Assembly (NCBI RefSeq): GCF_958979055.1
Contig: NC_084894.1
Span: forward strand, 27,227,616 to 27,291,615
Length of the DNA stretch: 64,000 nucleotides
Direction of reading: 5' to 3'
From: Alnus glutinosa
Lineage: Eukaryota > Streptophyta > Magnoliopsida > Fagales > Betulaceae
In this document: one piece after another, positions 63,783-64,000 of the stretch
How the letters are laid out: every line of letters starts with the position of its first letter
Position numbering within the stretch: position 1 is the stretch's first letter
Made by a program: the position numbers and the translations under genes
Notes under the pieces: model-generated
Databases searched by the model: none
What the model saw: only the letters and a program-made list of their open reading frames with translations
Told to the model about the DNA's origin: nothing

Positions 63783-64000
63783 GTATGACAAAATTTATTT
63801 GTTTGTATTGCTAAAGGGATTGTTCGTTTGGATTATTTTGAGAATTCATGCCCCCAAATGTGAAAATGTGAAAATGAAAAATGTGTACTTTGTTTATGCT
63901 AATGATGACTGCGTTTAAGGTTTTAAGGCTTGATTGGATATGGTGTTTTTTTTTTTTTTTTTTTTTTTTATGTTGATTAGTGATGGGGTTGTGGGTATAG

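Overview
The window is nuclear DNA of a flowering plant, most likely a woody eudicot. It has GT-AG introns, AT-rich intergenic DNA dense in small transposon relics, a plant tRNA-His, and protein genes whose translations follow known plant families closely. I cannot name the genus.

Layout. 1-393: 3' end of a LINE-like retroelement with poly(A). 657-728: tRNA-His(GTG). 1363-5203 (minus): complete 13-exon glutamine-dependent asparagine synthetase (587 aa) with TATA box and two G-boxes upstream. 5.8-18.3 kb: gene-poor, with local tandem duplications, worn LINE RNase H pieces and LTR-end-like fossils. 18.4-27.2 kb: a large tandem duplication carrying two intact copies of a 56-aa small subunit of serine palmitoyltransferase (ssSPT); between them lies a previously hidden non-coding unit with a telo-box/TATA promoter, one box C/D and one box H/ACA snoRNA candidate. 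27.2-32.0 kb: AT-rich, with a ~300-bp tandem array split by a hAT-type MITE. 32188-34231: AP2C-type PP2C phosphatase (386 aa, 4 exons) with a MAPK-docking motif. 34.3-40.8 kb: intergenic, with nested MITEs. 41040-42500: intronless MAPKKK17/18-type kinase. 42.5-49.4 kb: intergenic, with foldback MITEs and a 1-kb LINE-derived element with target-site duplication. 49705-61373: complete 30-exon clathrin heavy chain (1706 aa) with a GC-AG intron and a hAT MITE in intron 26. 63476 to the end: first two exons of an EBP1/PA2G4-like gene.

The genes are independent transcription units. Two themes recur. Signalling: the MAPKKK and a MAPK-dephosphorylating PP2C lie 7 kb apart, and with ssSPT they recall gene neighbourhoods I remember from Arabidopsis chromosomes 1 and 2. 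Growth and ribosome production: the snoRNA unit and EBP1 both have telo-box promoters. The strongest new observation is the snoRNA unit: its C/D RNA has two antisense guides matching neighbouring stretches of plant 18S rRNA, and it sits immediately upstream of a promoterless second ssSPT copy.
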